From Microthrixaceae bacterium (lineage in GTDB: Bacteria > Actinomycetota > Acidimicrobiia > Acidimicrobiales > Microtrichaceae), in contig JADLFH010000028.1 in assembly GCA_020845705.1 (NCBI GenBank), forward strand, positions 1 to 64,000: DNA of 64,000 nt, written 5' to 3'. The notes beneath the pieces are model-generated. The model had not been told where the DNA came from. It was given only the letters and a program-made list of their open reading frames with translations, and made no database searches. The position numbers were made by a program, and so were the translations under genes. Below, one piece after another: positions 9,606 to 17,902 of this stretch. Each line of letters starts with the position of its first letter. Position 1 is the first letter of the stretch.

Positions 9606-9622
9606 CGTACAGGAATTGAGAA

Positions 9623-9641
9623 ATTGAGCGAATCACTCGAT
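9623..9641. promoter_or_regulatory. candidate TetR operator
   Basis: ATTGAGCGAATCACTCGAT reads nearly the same on both strands (7 of 9 half-site pairs match, about one central base). It lies in the short divergent gap between a TetR gene and the operon starting at 9660, just upstream of that operon's TAGGAT box. Confidence 0.5.
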
Positions 9642-9646
9642 TCCTC

Positions 9647-9652
9647 TAGGAT
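9647..9652 (+). promoter_or_regulatory. -10 hexamer TAGGAT
   Basis: Ends 7 nt before the GTG at 9660; no ribosome site lies between them. Confidence 0.45.
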
Positions 9653-9659
9653 TCGGTCC

Positions 9660-10580
9660 GTGAGTCAAACCACGCTCCCCGCGCCATCGGAGACCGCTGC
9701 GTCCCGCCGCATCCAGGCGTCGAGCGACCGCCAGGTCCCGACCCGCCGGATCTCCTTCGCCGATCCCCTGGCAGATCTCCCCAAGCACTTCGCGGCGGAC
9801 GGCGACCTCATCCTCAGCCACTTGGCCGTGGCCCTCACCTCGTTGTTTCCCGACGGCGAGGACTACTTCGTCCGATCGGTCCGCCACTACCGCGACCGCA
9901 TCGAGGATCCCGTCCTCAAGCGTCAGGTGGCCGGGTTCATCGGCCAGGAGGCAATGCATGGCCGTGAGCATCGGGCCCTCAACGATCGTCTCGCAGAACT
10001 GGGGTACCCGGTGAAGCGTTTCGAGCGCGTAGTCCGAGCGTCTCTCCGACTTCGCACGAAGACGGCGCCGCCCATCGCCAACCTCGCCGTCACTGCCGCC
10101 CTCGAGCACTTCACGGCGACCCTCGCCGAGATGCTGCTGTCCGACGAGCGCGCACGGGCGGAGTTCGGCCACGACGGCATCAGGAACCTCTTCCTGTGGC
10201 ACGCACTCGAGGAGTCGGAGCACAAGGCGGTCGCCTTCGACGTCTACCGCGCCGTCGGTGGCTCCGAGCGCCTGCGGATATGGACGATGAAGGTCATCCG
10301 ACCCGGCTTCGTCGTCGTGTCGGCCCTGTTGGTCGCCATCTCACTTCTCGGCGATCGCCAGACCTACCGCCGAGGCGCGCTCCGCGAAAGCTGGCGCAGC
10401 TTCCGGGCGTCGCCCCTTGTGGGCCGAGCGCTGTGGGAACAGCTCAAGGACTACGACCGGCGGGACTTCCATCCCGACGACAGCGACACCGACGAGCTGC
10501 TCGAAGAGTGGGGAGCACGGCTCTTCGGCGACGCCGGCGAGATCAACAACCTGCTCGTGGGATCCACGGGCCGAGCCTGA
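9660..10580 (+). CDS. predicted metal-dependent hydrolase (PF10118 family)
   Basis: A 306-aa member of the family annotated as predicted metal-dependent hydrolase. A helical core holds repeated Glu/His motifs (GQEAMHGREHRALN, AALEHFTATLAE, WHALEESEHKAVAFDVY), the pattern of a di-iron or other di-metal site. A hydrophobic segment (FVVVSALLVAISLL) follows, so membrane association is possible. The GTG start at 9660 is supported by a TAGGAT box 7 nt upstream. It is the first gene of a unit with the broken monooxygenase (18 bp gap) and an SDR. In mycobacteria relatives of this family often sit beside flavin monooxygenases; the reaction is not known. Confidence 0.8.
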   Translation: MSQTTLPAPSETAASRRIQASSDRQVPTRRISFADPLADLPKHFAADGDLILSHLAVALTSLFPDGEDYFVRSVRHYRDRIEDPVLKRQVAGFIGQEAMHGREHRALNDRLAELGYPVKRFERVVRASLRLRTKTAPPIANLAVTAALEHFTATLAEMLLSDERARAEFGHDGIRNLFLWHALEESEHKAVAFDVYRAVGGSERLRIWTMKVIRPGFVVVSALLVAISLLGDRQTYRRGALRESWRSFRASPLVGRALWEQLKDYDRRDFHPDDSDTDELLEEWGARLFGDAGEINNLLVGSTGRA

Positions 10581-10597
10581 GGAAGGGCACGAACGAC

Positions 10598-12145
10598 ATG
10601 GCGACCAAGAAGTCCGCGACAAAGCCACGCTCCGACAGCGGCAGCACCGCCAAGGTGGAGCACCTCGACGTGGTGATCATCGGGGCCGGTCTCTCCGGCA
10701 TCGGCGCAGCACACCACATCAAAGAGCACTGCCCGTGGGCGTCGTTCGCGATCCTCGAGGCCCGAGGCGCCAGCGGCGGCACCTGGGATCTGTTCCGCTA
10801 CCCGGGCATCCGCAGCGACTCCGACATGTTCACCCTGGGCTACGGGTTCCGCCCATGGGACGGCGAGAAGGCAATCGCGGACGGCGACACCATCCTCGAC
10901 TACCTCCGCGACACCGCCAAGGAGGACGGCACCGACAAGCTGATCCGCTACAACCACAAGATCGTTCGGGCCGAGTGGTCCACCGATGACGCCCGCTGGC
11001 TGGTCACCGCCGAGAGGTCAGACCCCAAGTCCGGCAAGGTAGACGAAGTCACCCTAAGCGCCGGGTTCGTGTTCTCCTGTAGCGGCTACTACCGCTACGA
11101 CCGTGGCTACCTGCCGGAATTCGAGGGGACCGACCGCTTCGAGGGCACCATCATCCACCCGCAGTTCTGGCCCGAGGACTTCGACTACTCGTGAAAGCGG
11201 ATCGTGGTCATCGGCAGCGGCGCCACCGCGGTGACACTCGTCCCATCGCTGGCCGACAAGGCCGGGCACGTCACCATGCTCCAGCGCTCGCCCAGCTACG
11301 TGGTGTCCATCCCGGGCAAGAACCCCATCGCGAACGCTCTCCGTTGGGCGCTGCCCACGAAGGTGTCGGGCCCCACCGTCCGCTGGATGAACGCACTGAT
11401 GACCCAGGGGATCTACGAGCTGAGCCGCCACCAGCCCGCCTTGATGCGCAAGGTGCTCATCGGTGGCGTCAAGGCCCAGGTGCCGCGGGGATATGACGTG
11501 GCTCGCCACTTCACACCGCACTACGCGCCGTGGGACGAACGACTGTGCGCGGTTCGGGACGGAGACATGTTCAAGGCCATTCGCAAGGGAAGCGCCTCGG
11601 TGGTCACCGACCACATCAAGACCTTCACTGAGAAGGGCATCATGTTGGAATCGGGCCAGGAGCTCGAAGCCGACGTGATCATCACAGCCACGGGACTCGA
11701 GCTGTTGTTCATGGGCGGTATCGAGGTGCTGGTGGACGGCGAGAAGGTGGACGCGTCGGAGCGTCTCACCTACAAGGGCATGATGCTCGAAGGCGTGCCG
11801 AACATGGCGCTGGCCATCGGCTACACCAACGCGAGCTGGACGCTGAAGGCGGATCTCACCTCCGAGTACGTCACGCGCCTGCTCAACCACCTCCACGACA
11901 ACGACCTACGCCAGTGCACGCCGGTCAACGTCGACGGCCAGGTCTCCACGGCGCCGCTTCTGGGGCTCAACTCCGGATACATAACCCGCGCCGCGGGTCG
12001 GCTCCCCAAACAGGGCACCGCGTTCCCCTGGCAGGTGTACCAGAGCTATGTCCGCGACTACCGCGCCCTGAAGCGCAGCCCTATCGTCGACGGCGCAATG
12101 TCGTTCACGAACCCGACACCATCCGCGAAGGAGGACGCCGCGTGA
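10598..12145 (+). pseudogene. Baeyer-Villiger/EtaA-MymA-type flavin monooxygenase interrupted by an in-frame TGA
   Basis: Two open frames, 10598-11194 (198 aa) and 11195-12145, lie in the same phase and are separated only by TGA at 11192-11194. Together they make a normal ~515-aa enzyme. The first part has the FAD site GAGLSGIG, the conserved RYPGIRSDSDM stretch and a perfect Baeyer-Villiger fingerprint FEGTIIHPQFWP. The second has the NADPH site VIGSGATA. The stop falls where relatives have Gly (DYxGKR), so one base change, GGA to TGA, explains it. Either a recent nonsense mutation or a base-call error. Such enzymes insert oxygen next to ketones using FAD and NADPH. The 3' end overlaps the SDR as GTGA. 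Confidence 0.85.
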
Positions 12146-12993
12146 AGCTCTTCGAGGACCGCGTAGCAGCGATCACCGGCGCGGGTTCCGGCATCGGCCG
12201 GGCCCTCGCCGTCAACCTTGCCTCGCGGGGCGCGCACCTCGCCTTGAGCGACATCGACGAGGCAGGCCTCGCCGAGACGGTAACGATGTGCGAAGGACAC
12301 GGCGTCAAGGTCACCAGCCAACGCCTCGACGTCGCGGACCGCGACGCCATCTACACCTGGGCAGATCAGGTCGTTGCCGACCACGAGCGCGTCAACTTCA
12401 TCTTCAACAACGCCGGCGTTGCGCTCGCCGCGAACATCGCGACGATGAGCGACGAGGACATGCACTGGTTGATCGACATCAACCTGTGGGGTGTCATCAA
12501 CGGCACCCGGGCGTTCCTCCCCCACCTCGAGGCGTCCGGCGAAGGCCACGTGGTGAACCTCTCCAGTGTGTTCGGCCTCATCAGCGTGCCGTCTCAGTCC
12601 GCGTACAACGTGGCGAAGTTCGGCGTGCGCGGCTTTACAGACACGTTGCGAATGGAGCTCGCAATCGCCGGATCACCGGTTTCGGCCACCACCGTCCATC
12701 CCGGTGGGGTCAAGACCGACATCGCGCGGAGCGCACGGGTTTCCGGAGACGTGGCTTCCCTGGTCGGCGGCAACGAGGAAAAGGCCCGCGACGGCTTCGA
12801 CCGGATCGCCCGCACCACGGCGGATCAGGCCGCAAAGGACATACTGGCCGCGGTTGAGCGGGATCGGCGACGAGTCGTGGTCGGTTTCGACGGCAAGGTC
12901 ATCGACCTCCTGTCCAGGCTGCCGGCCGTGGTGGTCCAGGGGATGATGGTGAACGTGGCCAAGCTCGGCCGGCGGTTCAGCCAACGCAGCTGA
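12142..12993 (+). CDS. short-chain dehydrogenase/reductase
   Basis: A 283-aa classical SDR. The cofactor motif TGAGSGIG is at about residues 12-19, NNAG near 90, a catalytic Ser in NLSS, and the YNVAK catalytic Tyr/Lys pair further on. The C-terminal extension (AVVVQGMMVNVAKLGRRF) is typical of the larger mycobacterial-type SDRs. The GTG start overlaps the stop of the monooxygenase frame as GTGA, so translation is coupled to it. Next to a Baeyer-Villiger-type enzyme the likely role is alcohol/ketone interconversion supplying or using the ketone, as in the mycobacterial MymA region (inference). If the monooxygenase is really truncated, this gene may be affected by polarity. Confidence 0.88.
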   Translation: MKLFEDRVAAITGAGSGIGRALAVNLASRGAHLALSDIDEAGLAETVTMCEGHGVKVTSQRLDVADRDAIYTWADQVVADHERVNFIFNNAGVALAANIATMSDEDMHWLIDINLWGVINGTRAFLPHLEASGEGHVVNLSSVFGLISVPSQSAYNVAKFGVRGFTDTLRMELAIAGSPVSATTVHPGGVKTDIARSARVSGDVASLVGGNEEKARDGFDRIARTTADQAAKDILAAVERDRRRVVVGFDGKVIDLLSRLPAVVVQGMMVNVAKLGRRFSQRS

Positions 12994-13050
12994 GCGCCAC
13001 CGATCCGCCGGGGATTCCGTTCGGATCGAAATATAAATGACACGAAACTG

Positions 13051-13074
13051 TCACATGGACTAGGGTCCATGTGA
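13051..13074. repeat. perfect 10-bp inverted repeat overlapping a promoter and start codon
   Basis: TCACATGGAC and GTCCATGTGA flank a 4-nt centre (TAGG). The repeat spans the likely -10 box TAGGGT (13061-13066) and reaches the start codon region of the next gene, so a bound protein would block it. An additional pair TGACA-N6-TGTCA lies at its left edge. Confidence 0.6.
13061..13066 (+). promoter_or_regulatory. -10 hexamer TAGGGT with ATGACA -35
   Basis: TAGGGT lies 7 nt before the ATG at 13074; ATGACA at 13037-13042 is 18 bp further upstream. Confidence 0.5.
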
Positions 13075-13472
13075 TGCAGGTCACCTTCCGCAAGCGGCTG
13101 TCTCAGCGCATGGTGGAGTGGGAAGTCGTCGACCGCACCCGCTATCGGCGACCTCATTGCTCAACTGCGCCCGCGCGTGCCGAACTTCCCCGCGACCTCG
13201 AACGATTCGTCGTCGAGGCTGCAATCGGAACCACCCGTGGATACTGGGGTTCGCTCGCCCGTGAAACGGAGGGCGCCACAACCAACCCCCGGCGCCGCGA
13301 GTCCAGCGATCTGGATCACCTGATCCAGATCCACATCGCCCTCGCCGCTCAAGGGAGGCCCACACCGGCCGCGGAGCCACTGGCCAAGTTCCGCCGCTTG
13401 TGGGCGGACCTCGGCGAAGGCGGATCGCTCACGGTGGAATGGCCCACCCTCCGAGTTCTCCAGCCTGTCTGA
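13074..13472 (+). CDS. hypothetical protein
   Basis: An unrecognised 132-aa soluble protein (133 aa if the GTG at 13071 is used). It is Arg-rich and basic in its first third, with a clustered acidic/amphipathic middle (SSDLDHLIQIHIAL). Codon third positions are mostly G or C as in neighbouring genes, which supports coding. A promoter-like TAGGGT box inside a perfect inverted repeat lies directly before it, so it looks like a separately regulated, leaderless single gene. The downstream ABC operon is convergent. I see no domain I can name; the frame could still be spurious. Confidence 0.5.
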   Translation: MQVTFRKRLSQRMVEWEVVDRTRYRRPHCSTAPARAELPRDLERFVVEAAIGTTRGYWGSLARETEGATTNPRRRESSDLDHLIQIHIALAAQGRPTPAAEPLAKFRRLWADLGEGGSLTVEWPTLRVLQPV

Positions 13473-13494
13473 CCGTTCGGAGCGCTGAGCCCTC

Positions 13495-14979
13495 TCAGCC
13501 CGCTCCCACGTCGAGGTTGTAGGACTTCAGGGCCTCGGTCATCTCGGCGTCCGCGTCCTTCACGGCTTGATCGACGGGTTCGTCGTTGAGCAGGACGCGG
13601 TCCATGGCCTTCTTGATCGACGTGCGGAACTCGTCGTAGGGGCCGACGACAGGGCCGGGGAAATCGGTGGGGATCCCCGACAACACGTCGTAGGCCACCT
13701 TCAGCCAGCGGCCACCGAGAGTCGAGGACCACGCCTCGGTCAGCTTTGGATCATCCGCGATCTTCCTGCCGACCGGAGCGATCGACCCGTCGATCGCCCA
13801 GGTGAGCTGCGATTCGTTGCTGTTGAGGAACTTCATGAAGTCCCACGCAGCGGCCTGCTGTTGCTCGGGGACCGTGTTGGTCATGTACCACACGCCACCG
13901 CCCACCTGGCCACGGCCGGCTTCCTTCACCCCCGGGAACGCGCCCACGCTGATGTCGAGGTCCAACTTGAGCCCGGCAGGCAGATCGACGCCGAACTCCT
14001 CCTTGATGTCCTCTGCGCGGACCGTGCCCTCGATGACGCCGGCCACCGTGGATGCCGGACCGGACGAGTGGACCAGGAACGAGGACTGCTGGGTAGCCAT
14101 GGCCAGCAGGTCGTCCGCGTTGCCCTCCGTGCCAGGGGTGACGTCGAGGATCCCCTCGGCCTTCGCGTCCTTCAGCTTCTGGAGGATGTCGCGGGTGGTC
14201 GGGTTGTCGAACTCGGACTCGTCGGGGTAGCCCTTCCCGCGACCGTTGTCGTCGTTCACCAACTCCTGGCCGGCACCCGAAAGCCACCACTCCAACAGGA
14301 ACGAGAGCGGGGAGAACACCAACGGGTGCTTCACGGTGGGCAGATTCGCCGCCTTGATCTTCCGGCCCACCTCGATCATCTCGTCGATCGTCTTCGGTGG
14401 ATCGTCGGGGTCGAGCCCGGCGGCCACGAAGTGCGCTCGGTTCAGGTATACGAGCGCCGTGTAGGTGGAGAACGAAGCCGGCCACAGCTTGCCGTCCAAG
14501 GTGTAGGACGCCGTGGCGATGGGCAGGAAGTCGTCCATGATCGCCTTGCCATCCGGATCGGCGTCGAAGCAGGCCTGTGCGGGAAGGAACATGCCGCTGT
14601 CGGCGATGTAGCGCGTCTTGGTGTCATCGGGAACCACCAGCGCCGGCAGCGATCGATCAGGTGCGGCCTGCTCGATCTTGTCGTGCAACTCCTCGTAGCC
14701 GATCCCCTGGCTCTCGGCCTTGACCACGACCTTGTCCTGGGACGTGTTGTACCGCTCGACGAGGGACTCCAAGGTGCGCTTGCCCAAGGCCGTGTACGTG
14801 TGCCAGATGGTGATCTCGACCGGTTTGGTTGCCCCATCGAGAGCCTTGTAGGGGCAGGAGACCTCTTCGCCGCCGTCGTCGCCGGAACCGCCGCCGCCGT
14901 TGCCGTCACCGCCTCCGCATGCCGCCGCGATGATCGCGACCACTGCCACCAGACCCTTGATGCTGCGACGTCGGAACAT
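13495..14979 (-). CDS. ABC transporter substrate-binding lipoprotein (UgpB/MalE-like, family 1)
   Basis: A 494-aa lipoprotein. The signal peptide has RRR at residues 3-5 and a lipobox ending IAAAC (Cys21), followed by a flexible Gly/Asp linker. The mature part begins with VEITIWHTYTALGKRTLESLVERYN, shown here only in outline (residues about 53-77), the signature opening of carbohydrate and glycerol-3-phosphate binding proteins. AGAAGGAG precedes the ATG. It is the last gene of the operon, 35 bp after the second permease, an order in which the abundant binding protein is most distal. The ligand is a sugar, polyol or glycerophospho compound; UgpB-like residues suggest but do not prove the last. 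Confidence 0.87.
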   Translation of the reverse strand: MFRRRSIKGLVAVVAIIAAACGGGDGNGGGGSGDDGGEEVSCPYKALDGATKPVEITIWHTYTALGKRTLESLVERYNTSQDKVVVKAESQGIGYEELHDKIEQAAPDRSLPALVVPDDTKTRYIADSGMFLPAQACFDADPDGKAIMDDFLPIATASYTLDGKLWPASFSTYTALVYLNRAHFVAAGLDPDDPPKTIDEMIEVGRKIKAANLPTVKHPLVFSPLSFLLEWWLSGAGQELVNDDNGRGKGYPDESEFDNPTTRDILQKLKDAKAEGILDVTPGTEGNADDLLAMATQQSSFLVHSSGPASTVAGVIEGTVRAEDIKEEFGVDLPAGLKLDLDISVGAFPGVKEAGRGQVGGGVWYMTNTVPEQQQAAAWDFMKFLNSNESQLTWAIDGSIAPVGRKIADDPKLTEAWSSTLGGRWLKVAYDVLSGIPTDFPGPVVGPYDEFRTSIKKAMDRVLLNDEPVDQAVKDADAEMTEALKSYNLDVGAG

Positions 14980-15014
14980 GGGACTCCTTCTCTCGGATCT
15001 CAGCCTTGCAGTGC

Positions 15015-15866
15015 TCAACCCTTCACCGCACCTGCGGTGAGACCACGGATGATCTGCTTCTGGAAGACGATCAACAACACGAGGATCGGCACGCTCGCGA
15101 TTATCGCGGCGGCCACACCCACGTTGAACCGCTCGGGCCGCGACACGCTGATGCTGCGCAACGCCACCTGGATGGTCTCCCAACGCTGCTCGGTGACGGC
15201 GGCTCGGGGCCACAGGTAGTTGTTCCACGCGCCGAGTGCGGTGATGAGGACGAAGGATCCGACGATGGGGCGATTGACCGGCAGCGCCACCTTCCGCAGG
15301 AAGGCGATGTGTCCGAACCCGTCGAGGCGGGCCGCATCCCGCAGCTCCGAGGGCACTCCCATGAATCCCTGACGCAGCAGGAAGATGCCGAACGCGGAGG
15401 CCAGGAACGGGGCGCTGAGGCCTTGGATCGAGTTCAGCCAGTCGAGCTCGCGGATGGTGCGGATGTTGGCGATCAGGGTCACTTCGATCGGTAACAGGAG
15501 CGTGGCGATCAGCAGCACGAACAGCACGGTCTTGAACGGGAACCGCAGGTACGCGAATGCGTACGCCGCGAGCATCGACGTGACGAGTTGGGCGATCGTG
15601 ATGATCGCCGTCACACCGAGGGTCAACAACATGGAGCGACCCATGACACCTTCGGCCCAGGCCGTGTTGAACACGCCCCAGTCGATGGCCACGGGCAGGA
15701 AGGGTTGTCCCTCGTTGATGTAGACGAACGGCTCGGAGAGCGCCCTGACGATCGTCATCCACACCGGGTAGAGAACGGCGACCGACAAGACGCTGAGCAA
15801 CAGGTACCAGCCGGCGTTGCGAATCGAGCGTGGCAGCCCCCGTGATGGATGCCCGTCACTCGCCAT
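15015..15866 (-). CDS. ABC transporter permease, MalG/UgpE type
   Basis: A 283-aa inner-membrane permease with six predicted helices. The cytoplasmic EAA loop that docks on the ATPase reads ELRDAARLDGFGHIAF and then RKVALPV. A long periplasmic loop after helix 1 (SEPFVYINEG) is typical of the second permease of family 1 sugar importers. Its start overlaps the end of the preceding permease gene by 11 nt, so the two are coupled. It pairs with the other permease to form the channel fed by the downstream binding lipoprotein. Confidence 0.9.
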   Translation of the reverse strand: MASDGHPSRGLPRSIRNAGWYLLLSVLSVAVLYPVWMTIVRALSEPFVYINEGQPFLPVAIDWGVFNTAWAEGVMGRSMLLTLGVTAIITIAQLVTSMLAAYAFAYLRFPFKTVLFVLLIATLLLPIEVTLIANIRTIRELDWLNSIQGLSAPFLASAFGIFLLRQGFMGVPSELRDAARLDGFGHIAFLRKVALPVNRPIVGSFVLITALGAWNNYLWPRAAVTEQRWETIQVALRSISVSRPERFNVGVAAAIIASVPILVLLIVFQKQIIRGLTAGAVKG

Positions 15867-16761
15867 AGTGGACCCGCTTGTTGAGGATGGTGAGCTGCAA
15901 CAACGTCACTACGAAGGTGAGCCCGAACAGACCGAGCGCCATCACGGAGCCCTCGCTGATCTGGCCGGGCGCACGCCGCTGGAAGATCTTGAACACGAGG
16001 GTCTCGGTTGCCCCGGCCGGGCCGCCGTGGGTGAGGATCTCCATGGGGGCGAACGACTGGAACCCGAAGATCATCAGGATGACGATGAGGAACAACAGGG
16101 TCGGCGAGATGAGCGGAAGGGTGACGCGAAAGAGGCGACGCAACGGCCCGAACCCGTCGACGCGTGCCGCTTCGATCACCGCGTCAGGCACGGCTTGGAG
16201 ACCGGCCAACACGATCACGAACGTGAGCCCGACGTTCTGCCATATCGAGGTGAGCGCCACCCCACGCAGCGCCGAGTCGGCCTTGGCGAGGCTGATGAAC
16301 GAGACGTCGCCGAACTTGCCGATCTTCGGGTTGACGAGACCGAAGAACACCACCGACGCCACCGCCACCGAGGTGGCCACCGTGGAGCTGAAGATCGCCT
16401 GGAACACCTTGATCCCACGAAGGCGACGGTGGGACAGCAGCGCCAGCAACATCCCGATCACGAGACCCGTGGGCACCGTGTACAGCAGGTACTTGACGCT
16501 GATCCACAGGCCGTCGAGGAACTCCTCGTCGGCTAGCACCGAGGAGATGTTCGACGGCCCGACGTAGACCTCGCCGTTGCCGAAGCGGTTCGGCCGGTAC
16601 AGCGCGAAGTGCACCAGCCGATACAGCGGGTAGTACCCGAAAACCCCCAGCACGATGAACGCAGGCGCCAACAGCGAGTAGCCGAGAAGGGCCTCGCGCA
16701 CACGCGAGCTGCGACGACGTCGAGTCGGTGCTTGGATCGGCGCCGATGCCGACAGGCTCAC
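15856..16761 (-). CDS. ABC transporter permease, MalF/UgpA type
   Basis: A 301-aa inner-membrane permease. A basic N-terminus (RRRRSSRVRE) precedes the first helix (LLAPAFIVLGVFGYYPL), the usual MalF/UgpA opening. The EAA loop is present as EAARVDGFGPLRRLFRVTLP. Six helices are expected. The ATG overlaps the stop of the ATPase gene by four bases and its 3' end overlaps the next permease by 11 nt. It forms the heterodimeric channel with that permease. Confidence 0.9.
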   Translation of the reverse strand: MSLSASAPIQAPTRRRRSSRVREALLGYSLLAPAFIVLGVFGYYPLYRLVHFALYRPNRFGNGEVYVGPSNISSVLADEEFLDGLWISVKYLLYTVPTGLVIGMLLALLSHRRLRGIKVFQAIFSSTVATSVAVASVVFFGLVNPKIGKFGDVSFISLAKADSALRGVALTSIWQNVGLTFVIVLAGLQAVPDAVIEAARVDGFGPLRRLFRVTLPLISPTLLFLIVILMIFGFQSFAPMEILTHGGPAGATETLVFKIFQRRAPGQISEGSVMALGLFGLTFVVTLLQLTILNKRVHYGE

Positions 16762-17861
16762 TCGACCCTCAATCCGCTCGCCTGGTCGAACACGTGCAGC
16801 CGGCCCAGCTCCGGCGACAGGCGCACCGTGGTGCCCAGCACAGGGTCGGGCTCCTCGGAAGGCTGCCTGATGACCATCAGCTCGCCCGACACCTCGATGA
16901 TCACATGCTGTTCGTGGCCGAGCAGTTCGACGGAGCGGACGATTCCGTCGAGGGGACCGTCGGCGGTGATGTGGAGGTGCTCGGGTCGCACCGCAACCGT
17001 GACCGCCTGGTCGGGACTCACACCAAGTCCTGCGGGCAGCGGGACCACCGCCGCGCCGGCCTGCGCCACCATGCCGCCGGCCGCCGGCCGCGCCACCGCA
17101 TCGAAGGTGTTCATCGGCGGGCTTCCGATGAAGCGGGCCACGAACAGGTTCGCCGGGCGCTCATAGACGTCCTGGGGCGGTCCGAGCTGTTGCAGCCGCC
17201 CCTCCGCGATGATGGCGACCCGCGACGCCATGGTCATCGCCTCGACCTGGTCGTGAGTGACGTAGACGAACGTGATGCCCAACCGGCGCCACAGCTCCAC
17301 GAGCTCGAGCCGCGTCTGGGTGCGGAGCTTGGCGTCGAGATTCGACAGCGGTTCGTCCATCAGGAACACGCGCGGTCGCCGAACGATCGCCCGGGCCAAC
17401 GCCACGCGCTGTCGCTGGCCGCCCGAGAGGGCTCCGGGCTTGCGATCGAGGTACGCCTCCAGCCCGAGGATGGCAGCGGCCTCTTTGACCTTGACGGCCC
17501 GTTCCTCCTTGGTGAGCTTGCGCGGCGCACCCCCATCGGGCGGTTCCATCGGGCGTGTCAGCAGCGGCGCCTCGATGTTCTTGTACACCGTCATGTGCGG
17601 GTAGAGCGCGTAGCTCTGGAACACCATGGCCACGTCGCGATCACGAGGGTCCACCCCGTTGACCACCTCGTCGCCGATGGACACCGTGCCCTCTGAGGGC
17701 TCCTCCAACCCCGCGATCATCCGCAGCGCCGTGGACTTGCCACACCCCGAGGGACCGAGGAACACGAGGAACTCCCGATCGATGATCTCCAACGTGAGGT
17801 CCTCAACGGCGACGACATCGCCGAACCGCTTCCACACTCCCTTGAACTCGACGCCGGCCAT
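16758..17861 (-). CDS. ABC transporter ATP-binding protein, UgpC/MsmK/MalK type
   Basis: A 367-aa ATPase. Walker A GPSGCGKST is at residues 36-44, a Q-loop follows, then LSGGQRQR signature, Walker B VFLMDEPLSNLD and switch His in VTHDQ. The C-terminal ~130 residues are a TOBE/MalK-type regulatory domain. An odd Pro/Gly/Arg insertion (PMEPPDGGAPRK) sits in the helical region. The ATG at 17861 was preferred over an upstream TTG because a TACGGT box ends 8 nt before it. As first gene it sets expression of the whole importer. These ATPases often serve several importers. Confidence 0.9.
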   Translation of the reverse strand: MAGVEFKGVWKRFGDVVAVEDLTLEIIDREFLVFLGPSGCGKSTALRMIAGLEEPSEGTVSIGDEVVNGVDPRDRDVAMVFQSYALYPHMTVYKNIEAPLLTRPMEPPDGGAPRKLTKEERAVKVKEAAAILGLEAYLDRKPGALSGGQRQRVALARAIVRRPRVFLMDEPLSNLDAKLRTQTRLELVELWRRLGITFVYVTHDQVEAMTMASRVAIIAEGRLQQLGPPQDVYERPANLFVARFIGSPPMNTFDAVARPAAGGMVAQAGAAVVPLPAGLGVSPDQAVTVAVRPEHLHITADGPLDGIVRSVELLGHEQHVIIEVSGELMVIRQPSEEPDPVLGTTVRLSPELGRLHVFDQASGLRVE

Positions 17862-17869
17862 GGAGCGCA

Positions 17870-17875
17870 ACCGTA
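17870..17875 (-). promoter_or_regulatory. -10 hexamer TACGGT of the ABC operon
   Basis: On the minus strand TACGGT ends 8 nt before the ATG at 17861. Confidence 0.45.
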
Positions 17876-17902
17876 GTCAGACCGAGGGCCCCGGAGTCGA
17901 TC

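Noticed and set aside
11192-11194. Recoding of TGA (as Gly or selenocysteine)
   Set aside because: TGA ends many intact genes in this window, no SECIS-like element was seen, and the expected residue is Gly through a one-base change; mutation or base error is simpler.
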